Counted from the stretch's first letter, positions 1-8,998 are shown. The stretch is 64,000 nt of DNA from Pelomonas sp051857475 (GCF_051857475.1 NZ_JBPZGZ010000003.1:620001-684000); one strand, 5' to 3'. A program made the numbers and translations. The notes: generated by a model not told the origin, from the sequence alone.

Positions 1-857
1 TCCAGTTCTATGAAATCGCCCGGCTTGAAGGCCAGCAGCTGCTCGACCGTGGCCGGCGCCGTGCCCAGCTCGGCCACCAGTTCCACTTCGGCCGATTGGA
101 TCTGGGTCTTGAGCAGATTGATCCAGCGCCGGTCCGGCTCGGAGGAGTCGCCGACCGTTGTCGAATACAACACGTCGCGGATGGGTTCCAGCGTCGAGTA
201 GGGAATGCAGAAGTAGATGGTGCCGCTGGTCTCGCCGATTTCCAGCGTGAAGGACGTCGACACGACGATTTCGCTGGGCGTGGCGATGTTGGCGAACTGG
301 GGCTGCATCTCCGAGCGCTGGTATTCCAGCTCGAGCGGGTAGATGCCCTTCCAGGCCTTGTGGTACTCGGCGAGGATGACCTCGACGATGCGGGTGATGA
401 CGCGCTGCTCGGTGGGCGAGAAGTCGCGGCCTTCGATGCGGGCGTGGAACTTGCCGATGCCGCCGAACAGCGAATCGATGACGGCGAACACCAGCGTCGG
501 GTCGCAGACGATCAGGCCGCTGCCGCGCAGCGGCTTGACCGACACGATGTTGAAGTTGGTCGGGACGACGATCTCGCGCAGGAAGGCGCTGTACTTCTGC
601 ACCTTGATGCCGCCGATGGCGACTTCCGGGCTCTTGCGGATGAAGTTGAACAGGCCGACGCGGATGTTGCGCGCGAACCGCTCGTTGATGATTTCCATCG
701 TGGGCATGCGCCCACGAACGATGCGTTCCTGGCTGGCGAGGTTGTACTCGCGTATGCCGCCGACCTGCTCCTCTTCGGCCTCGAGCTTCTGGCTCTCGCC
801 GGTGATGCCCTGGAGCAGTGCATCGACTTCGTCTTGCGAAAGAATCTGCTGATTCAT
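1..857 (-). CDS. fliM: Flagellar motor switch protein FliM (3' end outside window)
   Basis: FliM forms the middle layer of the C ring, binding phospho-CheY, FliG and FliN to set rotation direction. The ATG at 857 opens with MNQQILSQDEVDALLQG, the N-terminal CheY-P-binding helix of the family, followed by the CheC-like middle domain (GRMPTMEIINERFARN, FAVIDSLFGG). About 285 residues are present, so the C-terminal SpoA domain is cut by the window edge. The gene starts 10 bases after fliL and is the last visible member of the fliF-to-fliM series; fliN would be expected next, outside the window. Identification is by direct motif reading and gene order. Confidence 0.97.
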   Translation of the reverse strand, partial: MNQQILSQDEVDALLQGITGESQKLEAEEEQVGGIREYNLASQERIVRGRMPTMEIINERFARNIRVGLFNFIRKSPEVAIGGIKVQKYSAFLREIVVPTNFNIVSVKPLRGSGLIVCDPTLVFAVIDSLFGGIGKFHARIEGRDFSPTEQRVITRIVEVILAEYHKAWKGIYPLELEYQRSEMQPQFANIATPSEIVVSTSFTLEIGETSGTIYFCIPYSTLEPIRDVLYSTTVGDSSEPDRRWINLLKTQIQSAEVELVAELGTAPATVEQLLAFKPGDFIEL

Positions 858-867
858 TTGCGCGGCT

Positions 868-1473
868 TTACTGCACGATGAAGTTGGAGAACAGGACTTG
901 CGTCACGGGACTTTCGACGTGGGCCTTTTTCTTCTTCTTTTTCTTCTTGGGCGCGTCGGCGGCAGCGGCGTGGTCGTCCTCGTCCTCGTCGTCGAGTTCG
1001 ATGCCCATGGGGCGCACCGACTCACGCATGATGTCCTTGGCGAGCTTTTCCTTGCCTTCCTTGGTGAGGAGCTCGGCCGCGGTCTTGTGCGCCAGCACCA
1101 TCAGCACATTGCTGCGGATGGCCGGCATGTAGGCCTTGATCTGGTCGGCGAACTTGGGGTCCTCGACCTGCAGCGTGACGCCGACCTGGGCAAAGCGGTC
1201 CACGTCCTTGTCGGCCAGGTTGACCGTGAAGGGGTCCAGCGGCACGAAGGTGGGCGGGTGGTCGCTCTTGGCGTGGGCCTTGGGCTTGGCTGGTGCTTCG
1301 GTGGCTTCGGCGCCGTCCTCACCATCCTCGGCCGGGGGCTTCTTCTTCAGCAGCATGACGGCCGCGCCGCCGCCCACCAGCACCAGCACGAGCACGGCGG
1401 CAATGATGATGATGAGCTTCTTGCTGCCGCCGCCCTTGGGCGCGGCGGCTTCGGCAGCCGGCGCAGTCGCCAT
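868..1473 (-). CDS. fliL: Flagellar basal body-associated protein FliL
   Basis: FliL is a single-pass inner-membrane protein that surrounds the stators and helps torque generation. The 201-residue product has a short Ala-rich cytoplasmic tail, one membrane helix at about residues 19-41 (IIIIAAVLVLVLVGGG), an acidic/Lys linker, and the periplasmic FliL domain from about residue 75, ending in VTQVLFSNFIVQ. The ATG at 1473 has a good Shine-Dalgarno sequence (AAGGAG, about 5 bases upstream). One oddity is that the conserved C-terminus is interrupted by an acidic run (residues 160-167) and then eight consecutive lysines (176-183). It lies upstream of fliM and about 135 bases after fliK. Confidence 0.95.
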   Translation of the reverse strand: MATAPAAEAAAPKGGGSKKLIIIIAAVLVLVLVGGGAAVMLLKKKPPAEDGEDGAEATEAPAKPKAHAKSDHPPTFVPLDPFTVNLADKDVDRFAQVGVTLQVEDPKFADQIKAYMPAIRSNVLMVLAHKTAAELLTKEGKEKLAKDIMRESVRPMGIELDDEDEDDHAAAADAPKKKKKKKKAHVESPVTQVLFSNFIVQ

Positions 1474-1608
1474 GTGAACTCCTTGAGACGTCTTTCACCC
1501 CGGCGGCCTTTGCAGACCAGGGGCACCATTGCGCCTGATTATTGACCTGAGGCCCGTCCGGCAAGCCCCGATTAGGTCAAGCCAGTCGTGGCTATTTCCG
1601 CTTCAGGA

Positions 1609-2910
1609 TCAGGCAAATGTGTCGAGCAGGCCCACGCTGCGGCGTACCGGAGCCGCTGCCACGCCGGCGCTGGCGCCGATGCGGGATGTGCCGCTGCCGC
1701 TGCGCGAGCTGCGACCCTCATCGCGACCCGCCTCGGCGTCGCCGCCCTGGGCGTCACGGGGCGCTTGCTGGAAGACACCCCCGCCGGACAGCGTCAGACC
1801 CTGGTTCTGCAGGGCGGCTGCCAGATCCGGCAGGCTCTGTTCCAGGGCCTGGCGGGTCTCGGCCTGGGCCGCATGGAAGGAGACCTGGGCCTGATTGCCA
1901 TCGACGACGATCTGCACCGCCACCGGGCCCATGTCGGACGGGTTGAGCTGCAGTTCGGCCTGTTGCACGCCGTCCACGGCCAGCAGGCTGACGCGCGCGC
2001 CGAGTTCCGGTGCGAAGGCGCTGCTGTGCACGGCGGCGTTGACCTGGCCGTTGGCGCCGACGGGCGCCGTGTCCGCGGCCGCGGCCGTTGCCGGCATGGC
2101 CTGGGCCAGCACGGCGGCAAAGTTCGGAGCTGCGACATCCGTCACGGCCGCGGCGCGAGGTGCGGCCTCACTGGGTGTGGCGGTGGCGGTCTGCAGGGCC
2201 TGGCTGCTGTCGCTGCGGGCGGCCGCGGCCTTGTCGGCGGCAAGCTCGATGCCCTTGGCATGCGGTGTGTCGGCCGCGCGTGCGTGCGAATCGGACGGGC
2301 GGCGTTCGGACGACGACGTGGCGGTGGATTCGGTGGCGTCGCCGCGCGTGGTGGCATCGTCGGCCTCGCGGCCGGTGCGCAAGGCACGCACGCCCTTGCC
2401 GCCGGCTTCGGCCACGGCATCCGCGGCGCCCGGCAGGCCCGGGGTGACCGGCTGAGGTCCAGCCGTCTGCGGCGGCACGGCCAGGCCGATGAGCTGGGTG
2501 AATTCGTCCAGGCCGGAGGTCTCGGGGTCCTTGTCGCTGGCCGATGCGGCGTCGGCGGCTTCGGTCTTGTCGTCGCTGACCTTGGCATCCTTGACCGGCT
2601 TGGCGGTATCCGTGGCTTCGGACGGGCGACCCTGGGCCGGCTTGGTGGCCGAGGCATTGCCATCCTTGCGGCGGGCCGGTGCCGTGTTTGCCGCAGGAGC
2701 GGGAGCCGCGGTCTTGGCCTCGCCAGCCGTGTCCGGATCCCTCGGCACGGGATCGGGATGGGCCGGCGGCAGATTGGGCTGGTCGTTCAGGAACTGGGCG
2801 AAAGTGGGGCCACCGGCCGAACCCGGGGTGGGCAGGGCGGGCTGGGCCGCCGGGGCGGCGGGCGGCATGGCGGCCGGCTTGGGCGTGACGGATGAGGCGT
2901 TGCTGAGCAT
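1609..2910 (-). CDS. fliK: Flagellar hook-length control protein FliK
   Basis: FliK is exported during hook growth, acts as a molecular ruler and switches FlhB to filament-type substrates. The 433-residue product has a long low-complexity Ala/Pro/Lys-rich N-terminal two-thirds. The conserved globular C-terminal domain is at about 290-390 (AELQLNPSDMGPVAVQIVVD, then ALEQSLPDLAAALQNQGL), followed by a Ser/Arg/Gly-rich tail. The reading frame stays open upstream across fliJ, but that extension only shadows fliJ. The ATG at 2910 (MLSNASSVTPKP), 14 bases after the fliJ stop, is chosen as the start. It belongs to the fliF-G-H-I-J-K operon. Confidence 0.93.
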   Translation of the reverse strand: MLSNASSVTPKPAAMPPAAPAAQPALPTPGSAGGPTFAQFLNDQPNLPPAHPDPVPRDPDTAGEAKTAAPAPAANTAPARRKDGNASATKPAQGRPSEATDTAKPVKDAKVSDDKTEAADAASASDKDPETSGLDEFTQLIGLAVPPQTAGPQPVTPGLPGAADAVAEAGGKGVRALRTGREADDATTRGDATESTATSSSERRPSDSHARAADTPHAKGIELAADKAAAARSDSSQALQTATATPSEAAPRAAAVTDVAAPNFAAVLAQAMPATAAAADTAPVGANGQVNAAVHSSAFAPELGARVSLLAVDGVQQAELQLNPSDMGPVAVQIVVDGNQAQVSFHAAQAETRQALEQSLPDLAAALQNQGLTLSGGGVFQQAPRDAQGGDAEAGRDEGRSSRSGSGTSRIGASAGVAAAPVRRSVGLLDTFA

Positions 2911-2924
2911 GGTGGCGGGCCCTC

Positions 2925-3380
2925 TCAGACGTGGGCCATGCGGCGCAGATGGGCGCGCGCGGCGAATTCGTCGGTAGCACGCTGTTCGCGGCGCTGAACC
3001 ACCTTGTCGGCCTCGGCCTGGCGGCGGGCGATCAGCTGTCGCAGGGCGGCGACACGCATTTCGGCTTCGCGCAGGGCGTCGCGGGCGCGCTGCTGGCGGG
3101 CGTCGGCATGGTTGGCCACGTGGCCCTGGGTGTCTATCGCCTGGTCGATGCGGCGGCCGAAGCTCTGGTAGCAGCCGACGATGTCCATGGTGGTGGCCTG
3201 GGCGAAGCTCTGGGTCCAGCGCTGCTGGTAGTCCTGGCGATAGCCGGCCAGTTCGCCGTGCTGGGCGCGCGCGTGCTGCGCCTGGGTGCTGGCGGCATGC
3301 AGGGCCTGTGCAGCGGCGTCGCGCTCGCTCTCGGCGCGTTCCAGCAGCAGGCCCAGGGTGTCTTTGGCGGGTGCACTCAT
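2925..3380 (-). CDS. fliJ: Flagellar export chaperone/ATPase stalk protein FliJ
   Basis: FliJ is the coiled-coil stalk of the flagellar export ATPase, sitting in the FliI hexamer and contacting FlhA. The 151-residue product is almost entirely charged helix rich in Ala, Arg, Gln and Glu with no membrane segment, as expected for the family (about 145-150 residues). It has few hard sequence signatures, so the call rests on length, composition and position between fliI and fliK. The gap from the fliI stop to the fliJ start is 71 bases, the longest within fliG-K. Confidence 0.9.
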   Translation of the reverse strand: MSAPAKDTLGLLLERAESERDAAAQALHAASTQAQHARAQHGELAGYRQDYQQRWTQSFAQATTMDIVGCYQSFGRRIDQAIDTQGHVANHADARQQRARDALREAEMRVAALRQLIARRQAEADKVVQRREQRATDEFAARAHLRRMAHV

Positions 3381-3451
3381 TCAAAACTCCAGCGCAGCGC
3401 CTAACCCGCGGTCGGGCGCTAAAGAGGTATCGGCGGCGCCGACCTGGAGGT

Positions 3452-4879
3452 TTAGGCGCCTTGGACCACAGCCTGCAATTGGCTGACGCTGGCGTGAAGA
3501 AGTGCCGGGCTGTGCATGTCCTGTTGCAGCAGCCGCGTCATGTCGGCATGCAGGCGTACGGCCAGGTCCAGCTCGGGGTCGGCGCCCGGGGCATAGGCAC
3601 CGAGCTGGATCAGGTCGCGGGCCTTGTTGTATTTCGCCAGAAGCTGGCGGAATCGACGCGCGGAATCGACCTGGTTTTGGGGTGCAACACTGGTCATCAC
3701 CCGGGAAATGGAGCGCTCGATGTCGATGGCCGGGTAGTGGCCGGCCTCGGCAAGCTCGCGCGACAGCACGATATGGCCGTCCAGGATGCCGCGCGCCGCG
3801 TCGGCAATCGGGTCCTGGGGGTCGTCGCCCTCGGTCAGCACCGTGTAGAAAGCCGTGATGGATCCCTCGCCCGGCAGGCCATTGCCGCTGCGCTCCACCA
3901 ATTGGGGCAGCTTGGCGAAGCAGCTCGGCGGATAGCCCTTGGTGGCGGGCGGCTCGCCGATGGCGAGAGCAATTTCACGCTGGGCCATGGCGTAGCGGGT
4001 CAGCGAGTCCATCAGCAGCAGCACATGCCGGCCCTGGTCGCGGAAATACTCCGCGATCGCCGTGGCGTAGTGGGCGCCCTGCATGCGCATCAGCGGCGGG
4101 GCGTCGGCCGGCGCCGCGACGACGACGCTGCGCTTGCGGCCTTCGTCGCCGAGGATGTCCTCGATGAATTCCTTGACTTCGCGGCCGCGCTCGCCGATCA
4201 GGCCGACGACGATGACATCGGCCTGGGTGTAGCGCGCCATCATGCCCAGCAGCACCGACTTGCCGACGCCGGTGCCGGCGAACAGGCCCAGGCGCTGGCC
4301 GCGGCCGACGGTCAGCATGGCGTTGATGGCGCGCACGCCCGTGTCCAGCGGCGTGCGCACGGGGTCGCGGTCCATCGCATTGATGGGGCGCCGCACCATG
4401 GGTTCGTTGTGGATGTTGCCCAGTTCGCCGCCGCGGTCCAGCGGGTGGCCGTGCGGGTCGACGACGCGGCCGAGCAGGCCGTCGCCCATGGGCAGGTGCA
4501 GGCCGCGGTCCTCGCCGCGGCGCCAGGGATGCAGGGGCTGGCCCAGCTGCGGTGCCAGCGGCGGCAGATGACGGGGTACGACGGTGGCGCCGCTGGACAG
4601 GCCCTGCACCTCGTCGGTGGGCATCAGATAGGCGCGATCCCCGGAGAAGCCGACCACTTCGGCGTTCACCGGGCTTGAGCCGCGACGCGGGTTGTTGCCG
4701 CTGCTGGGCATCTGGATGCGGCAGACCGAGCCCAGCGGCACCTTGATGCCGGTGGCTTCCAGCACCAGGCCGGCGACGCGCACCAGCTTGCCCTGGCATT
4801 CCAGCGGCGCGGCGTTGGCGGCCAGCGTCTCGAGGTCGCCCAGGTAGCGCTGCCAGCGGTCCGTCCGGGCGGAAGTCAT
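3452..4879 (-). CDS. fliI: Flagellum-specific ATP synthase FliI
   Basis: FliI is the hexameric ATPase that unfolds and delivers substrates to the flagellar type III export gate. The 475-residue product shows the F1-beta-like fold: Walker A AGTGVGKS at residues 201-208, a Walker B strand (HVLLLMDSLTRYAMAQ) and the type III ATPase signature PPATKGYPPS. Its length matches the family. The ATG at 4879 overlaps the fliH stop by four bases, which suggests translational coupling with its regulator FliH. All catalytic motifs look intact. Confidence 0.98.
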   Translation of the reverse strand: MTSARTDRWQRYLGDLETLAANAAPLECQGKLVRVAGLVLEATGIKVPLGSVCRIQMPSSGNNPRRGSSPVNAEVVGFSGDRAYLMPTDEVQGLSSGATVVPRHLPPLAPQLGQPLHPWRRGEDRGLHLPMGDGLLGRVVDPHGHPLDRGGELGNIHNEPMVRRPINAMDRDPVRTPLDTGVRAINAMLTVGRGQRLGLFAGTGVGKSVLLGMMARYTQADVIVVGLIGERGREVKEFIEDILGDEGRKRSVVVAAPADAPPLMRMQGAHYATAIAEYFRDQGRHVLLLMDSLTRYAMAQREIALAIGEPPATKGYPPSCFAKLPQLVERSGNGLPGEGSITAFYTVLTEGDDPQDPIADAARGILDGHIVLSRELAEAGHYPAIDIERSISRVMTSVAPQNQVDSARRFRQLLAKYNKARDLIQLGAYAPGADPELDLAVRLHADMTRLLQQDMHSPALLHASVSQLQAVVQGA

Positions 4880-5652
4880 TCGTCGTCCGCGCCGCGGCGG
4901 TCTTCCCAGATCGACTGCTGGCCGATGGCCGAGACGGCCTGCTGCCAGCGCGTCGCGATGGTGGCATCCACGCTGGCGACGTCGGCATCGACCTTGACGC
5001 CGCCGCGCGGCACTTCCGGATCGGGGATGAGCTGGGCCTCGCGGGCCTGCAGCTCGTTGCCGGCGCCTTCCTGTACCAGGGCGTGGTCGTCGGGGTGGAC
5101 GCGCACGCGCACATGGCGGGCCGACAGCTGCAGGGCCTCGACGGCGTCATGGGCGACACGGGCGATCAGCTCGGGGCGCTGCTCGAGCTCGCTGCGCACG
5201 ACCTGGCGGGCCAGTTCGACGGCAATGCGGGCTATCGCTGCCGCCATCTCGTCTTCCAGTGCGCGCATCTCGGTGTCGAAGCCGGTCACCAGCCCACCGA
5301 GCTGCTTGCTCATCTGCTGGGCAAAGCTCTGCTTGAAGGCGTCCAGCGCGGCCATGCCGTCGCGGTAGCCGTCCTGGTAGCCGCTCTGGCGGGCGGCGTG
5401 CAACTGTTCCTGGGCGCTGGGCTCGGGCGGAGGAGGGGGCTCCACCGGTGCCGCAGCGGCGGCCGGCGGCTGTGGTGTGCCCGGACGCATCGGCGCAAAC
5501 GGCGAGGGCGCGGTGTTGCCCAGGTTGTCCATGCTCCAGGCCTTGGCGCCCTGGACTTCCTCGCCGGGGATGAAGCGGGCGTAGGTGTTGCGGCGGTCGC
5601 TTTCGCGGCGGTCGGGCGGCGGCACTTGCCGCGGGGGCTGACGGGTGACCAT
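4876..5652 (-). CDS. fliH: Flagellar assembly protein FliH
   Basis: FliH binds and restrains FliI and anchors it at the C ring through FliN. The 258-residue product has a variable Pro/Ala-rich N-terminus (residues about 55-85). A helical region with the spaced Gly pattern typical of FliH follows (RQSGYQDGYRDGMAALDAF), and then the V-ATPase-E-like C-terminal domain (RIAVELARQVVRSELEQRPE). It starts 9 bases after fliG and overlaps fliI by 4 bases at its end, in the order fliG-fliH-fliI. Confidence 0.95.
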   Translation of the reverse strand: MVTRQPPRQVPPPDRRESDRRNTYARFIPGEEVQGAKAWSMDNLGNTAPSPFAPMRPGTPQPPAAAAAPVEPPPPPEPSAQEQLHAARQSGYQDGYRDGMAALDAFKQSFAQQMSKQLGGLVTGFDTEMRALEDEMAAAIARIAVELARQVVRSELEQRPELIARVAHDAVEALQLSARHVRVRVHPDDHALVQEGAGNELQAREAQLIPDPEVPRGGVKVDADVASVDATIATRWQQAVSAIGQQSIWEDRRGADDE

Positions 5653-5661
5653 CGCCTAACC

Positions 5662-6657
5662 TTAAACGAATTGGTCGTCGCCGCCACCGGCCAGGACGAT
5701 CTGGCCCTCGTCGACGAGGCGGCGCACGATCTTGAGCATTTCCTTCTGCTCGGCCTCGACCTCCGACAGCCGCACCGGACCGCGGGTCTCGAGGTCTTCG
5801 CGCAGCGTTTCGGCGGCGCGGGTGGACATGTTGCGGAAGACCTTCTCGCGCAGGTCGGCGCTGGCACCCTTGAGCGCGACGACGAGGCTCTCGCTCTGCA
5901 CTTCCTTGAGTACGGCCTGGATGCCCTTGTCGTCGATCTTGTTCACGTCGTCGAACGTGAACATGTTGTCCATGATCTTCTGGGCCAGGTCGGAGTCGGC
6001 CTCGCGGATGTAGTCCAGCACCGAGGCTTCGACGCTGGAGCCCATCATGTTGATGATTTCGGCGGCCGTCTTGGCACCGCCCAGCGAGCTCTTCTTCATG
6101 CGCTCGCCGCCGGCCAGGATCTGGCTCATGACCTCGTTGAGGTCCTTCAGCGCCGTCGGCTGGATGCCGTCCAGCGTGGCGATGCGGATCAGCACCTCGT
6201 TGCGGCCGCGCTCGGTGAACATCTTCAGCACCGAACTGGTCTGGTCGAAGTCCAGGTGGGCCAGGATGGCCGCGATGATCTGCGGGTGCTCGTTGCGCAG
6301 CAGCTCGGCCACGCTGGCGGCGTCCATCCACTTCAGGCTCTCGATGGACGACACGTCGCTGCCTTGCAGGATGCGGTCCAGCAGCAGATTGGCCTTGTCC
6401 TCGCCGAGGGCCTTGCGCAGCACGGCGCGCACGTATTCATCGGTGTCGGTGACCAGGGTGCTCTGGGTCTCGGCGACCGAGTCGAACTTGTCGAGCACGG
6501 TCTCGACCTGGGCGCGCTTGATGACCTTGAGCTTGGCGATGGTCTCGCCCAGCGCCTGCACTTCCTTGGGCGACAGATGCTTGAAGACCTCGCTGGCTTC
6601 TTCTTCGCCCAGCGACATCAACAGGATTGCGGCGTTTTCGGTCCCTTTGTCGTCCAT
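5662..6657 (-). CDS. fliG: Flagellar motor switch protein FliG
   Basis: FliG sits on the MS ring and interacts with the MotA stator to generate torque. The product has three armadillo-like domains: the FliF-binding N-terminus (ENAAILLMSLGEEEASEVFKHL), the middle EHPQ motif (NEHPQIIAAILAHL) and the C-terminal charged torque helix region (FTFDDVNKIDDKGIQAVL). The ATG at 6657 (MDDKGTENAA, 331 residues) is preferred because it follows GAGG by 7 bases; the TTG two codons upstream is less likely. It lies 120 bases after fliF, across a palindromic double hairpin. Confidence 0.98.
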   Translation of the reverse strand: MDDKGTENAAILLMSLGEEEASEVFKHLSPKEVQALGETIAKLKVIKRAQVETVLDKFDSVAETQSTLVTDTDEYVRAVLRKALGEDKANLLLDRILQGSDVSSIESLKWMDAASVAELLRNEHPQIIAAILAHLDFDQTSSVLKMFTERGRNEVLIRIATLDGIQPTALKDLNEVMSQILAGGERMKKSSLGGAKTAAEIINMMGSSVEASVLDYIREADSDLAQKIMDNMFTFDDVNKIDDKGIQAVLKEVQSESLVVALKGASADLREKVFRNMSTRAAETLREDLETRGPVRLSEVEAEQKEMLKIVRRLVDEGQIVLAGGGDDQFV

Positions 6658-6730
6658 GATCAAACCTCAACCCGAGGCGTAGTGCCTTCCCCAGTGGCTG
6701 CCATGGAACTGGCTTTGCCAGGCCATTGGC

Positions 6731-6772
6731 AGCGCCCCCTCGAGGGGGCTCGCGAAGCGAGCAGGGGGTGGT
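6731..6772. repeat. Palindromic double hairpin between fliF and fliG
   Basis: Two perfect inverted repeats lie side by side: a 16-base palindrome at 6734-6749 (GCCCCCTCGAGGGGGC) and a hairpin GCTCGC-GAA-GCGAGC at 6748-6762, followed by AGGGGGTGG. This resembles the short palindromic intergenic elements common in Burkholderiales genomes; that comparison is from memory. In the transcript it could fold between fliF and fliG and adjust their relative expression or mRNA stability. No T-run follows, so it is not a standard Rho-independent terminator. Confidence 0.6.
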
Positions 6773-6777
6773 CCATG

Positions 6778-8469
6778 TTATGCCGCTTCGCCGGCCATCC
6801 AGTCGCGCACGATGTTGGCGACGGCGACCGGATTGTCGCGGGCCAGGGCGCGGGCACGGTCGAGTTTTTCGTTGTGCATGGGCGCCTCCAGGCGCGGCAT
6901 GCCATCGGCACCGGGCAGCAGTTCGGCATCGTCGACGACTTCGTCCACGGTTTCCGGCTTCTCTTCCGGCGGCAGCGGTGCGGCGGCCTTGATGGCAGGG
7001 CGGATCATGCCGAAGACGGCGATCAGCGCGATGGCGACGAAAGCCAGCGGCACGATGGCGCTGCGGGCGATGTCCAGCAGCCAGGGCTGCTTCCACACCG
7101 GCACGTCGGTCGGCTCCACCTTGTCGACGACGAAGGGTGCGCTGATGACCTTGACCGAGTCACCGCGGTCGGCGCTGAAGCCCATGGCTTCCTTGACGAG
7201 GTCGGTCAGGCGGGTGATCTCTTCGGCCGGCACCGGCTGGCTCGTCGTCTTGCCCTTGGCATCGGTCACCTGCTTCTGGTTGACGACGATGGCGGCATTC
7301 AGGCGCTTGACGTTGCCCACGGCGCCGCGCGTGACGCGCACGGTCTTGTCAACTTCGTAGTTGGTGACCTGCTCGCGGCGGTTGTTGCCATTGCCGCCGC
7401 CGGTCTGGGTGGCCTGCAGCGGGGCGCTGGCGCCGTTGACGGGGGCCGTGGCCGGCACCGGCGGCTGGTTGGTGGCCGCGCCCGGCACGCCGGTGGGCGT
7501 GGCGCTGCTGCTGTTGCTGGATTCGTTGCTCTGGCTGGATCGCACCGCGGCCTGGGCGTTGGGGCCCTGGTTGGGGCGGTATTCCTCGGCGGTGGCCTCG
7601 GTCTGCGAGAAGTCCACGTCGGCGGTGACCGTGGCGCGCAGGTTGTCGCGGCCGACGACGGGTTCCAGCAGTTCGAGGATGCGCTTGTTGTAGCCGGCCT
7701 CGACCTGCTGCTTGTAGAGCAGTTGCTGGCTGTCCAGGCCGGTGGCGTTGTCCGCGCCGGTCTGGGAGATCAGCGCGCCGGTCTGGTCCAGCACGCTGAC
7801 GGCCTTGGGCGACAGCTCGGGCACGCTGCTGGAGACGAGGTGGACGATGCCGGCGATCTGGTTGCGGTCCAGGGTGCGGCCGCCGCGCAGCGTCAGCATG
7901 ACGGAGGCGCTGGGCTTCTGCTGTTCGCGGAAAAAGCCGTTCTGCTGCGGGATGGCCAGGTGCACGCGGGCGTCGGCCACGTCGGACATGGCGGTGATGG
8001 TGCGGGTCAGCTCGCCTTCCAGCGCGCGCTGGAAGTTCAGGCGCTCGTTGAACTGGGTCTGGCCGATGGAGGACTTGTCCATCAGCTCGAAGCCGACGGC
8101 GTTGCCGCTGCCGCCCTTGGGCAGGCCCTGGGCGGCCAGCTTCATGCGCAGGTCGTACACCTGGCCGGCGGGGACGAGGATGGTGCCGCCGGCTTCGTGC
8201 TTGTAGGGCACCTGCATGGCCGACAGCGCGCCGATGACGGCGCCGCCGTCCTTGTCGGCCAGGCCGGTGAAGAGGGGGCGGTAGTCGCCCTGGCTGGACC
8301 AGAGCGTGATGGCGAGCACCGCGCCGGCCAAGGCCAGCAGGCCGGCGCCCATGGTCAGCTTGCTGCGCAGCGGCAGGCCGTTGAGGCGCTGCACGAAGTT
8401 GGGCTGACCGTCGACCGGGGTGATCATCACCGGGGCGGCGGCAGCGGGGGCGCTCAGGGCGTTGTCCAT
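6778..8469 (-). CDS. fliF: Flagellar M-ring protein FliF
   Basis: FliF builds the MS ring, the membrane base of the flagellum. The 563-residue product has an N-terminal membrane helix (about 38-58, MGAGLLALAGAVLAITLW) and periplasmic ring-building motifs (FELMDKSSIGQTQFNERLNF, ALEGELTRTI). A Ser/Asn-rich low-complexity loop follows, with a second membrane helix at about 455-475. The cytoplasmic tail that binds FliG ends at DWMAGEAA. The ATG at 8469 is the first gene of the minus-strand fliF-to-fliM run, divergent from fliE. The region upstream of the start has no strong Shine-Dalgarno sequence. Confidence 0.97.
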   Translation of the reverse strand: MDNALSAPAAAAPVMITPVDGQPNFVQRLNGLPLRSKLTMGAGLLALAGAVLAITLWSSQGDYRPLFTGLADKDGGAVIGALSAMQVPYKHEAGGTILVPAGQVYDLRMKLAAQGLPKGGSGNAVGFELMDKSSIGQTQFNERLNFQRALEGELTRTITAMSDVADARVHLAIPQQNGFFREQQKPSASVMLTLRGGRTLDRNQIAGIVHLVSSSVPELSPKAVSVLDQTGALISQTGADNATGLDSQQLLYKQQVEAGYNKRILELLEPVVGRDNLRATVTADVDFSQTEATAEEYRPNQGPNAQAAVRSSQSNESSNSSSATPTGVPGAATNQPPVPATAPVNGASAPLQATQTGGGNGNNRREQVTNYEVDKTVRVTRGAVGNVKRLNAAIVVNQKQVTDAKGKTTSQPVPAEEITRLTDLVKEAMGFSADRGDSVKVISAPFVVDKVEPTDVPVWKQPWLLDIARSAIVPLAFVAIALIAVFGMIRPAIKAAAPLPPEEKPETVDEVVDDAELLPGADGMPRLEAPMHNEKLDRARALARDNPVAVANIVRDWMAGEAA

Positions 8470-8552
8470 CGGAGGGGCAGATACAGCGGAGGCCGGGGAA
8501 TCCGGCGATGGCGCAAATTATTCGTGCCGCCACCCTCAAGAAAGCGCTGAAG

Positions 8553-8580
8553 TGGCCGACGCGGGTGGCGCATCTCTGCG
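8553..8580 (+). promoter_or_regulatory. Weak sigma-28-like promoter upstream of fliE
   Basis: TCAA is followed after exactly 15 bases by GCCGACGC, which shares GCCGA with the sigma-28 -10 element GCCGATAA. Spacing and orientation fit fliE, but the last three -10 bases are off, so this is only a candidate. Confidence 0.3.
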
Positions 8581-8616
8581 CTTCGCGGGCGTGACTTGCT
8601 GCCAAAGTCCTGTCCC

Positions 8617-8943
8617 ATGGACATGAAGCTGCGCCCCTTCGACTTTGCCCAGGCCGCCGCCCGAGCGGGCCTGGCGGTCAATGGCACGCCGCTGTCATCC
8701 AAGCCGGCGGCCGTTGGCGGTGCCAGCTTCGGCGACGCCATGACGCAGGCGCTCAAGGGCGTCAGCGCCCAGCAGAACGAGTCCGCCCGGCTGCAGCGCG
8801 AGGTCCAGCTGGACAACCCGACCGTCAGCCTCGAAGAGACCATGGTCTCGATGCAGAAGGCCCAGATCGGATTCCAGGCGACGCTGCAGGTGCGCAATCG
8901 CCTGGTCTCGGCCTACTCCGAGATCATGAACATGCAGATCTGA
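8617..8943 (+). CDS. fliE: Flagellar hook-basal body complex protein FliE
   Basis: FliE is the small periplasmic adapter that joins the MS ring to the proximal rod and is an early export substrate. The 108-residue product ends with the family signature (VSLEETMVSMQKAQIGFQ, then LQVRNRLVSAYSEIMNMQI). The ATG at 8617 (MDMKLRPFDFAQ) is chosen; a second ATG lies two codons further, and an upstream in-frame TTG at 8596 would add MLPKSCP, which looks unlike FliE. The gene is divergent from fliF, with 147 bases between the two starts. Confidence 0.95.
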   Translation: MDMKLRPFDFAQAAARAGLAVNGTPLSSKPAAVGGASFGDAMTQALKGVSAQQNESARLQREVQLDNPTVSLEETMVSMQKAQIGFQATLQVRNRLVSAYSEIMNMQI

Positions 8944-8998
8944 GGCCGGCGCTCCGGGCCGCTCGCAAAGCGGGCACCGGACACGGCCCGCATGGGCG

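Noticed and set aside
1588..1610. AAATAGC-type half-site resembling an FlhDC box upstream of fliL
   Set aside because: Only one half matches and the second cannot be placed at the proper distance, so it is not reported as a binding site.
8500..8540. Possible sigma-54 promoter upstream of fliF (GGCACG...TTTGC)
   Set aside because: The spacing between GG and GC is 12 bases and not the required 10.
5083..8550. Very long plus-strand open frame of about 1155 codons
   Set aside because: It lies opposite fliH, fliG and fliF, whose proteins are clear. Its translation is low-complexity (Gly/Val/Leu/Asp/His-rich), the usual product of the antisense frame in GC-rich genes.
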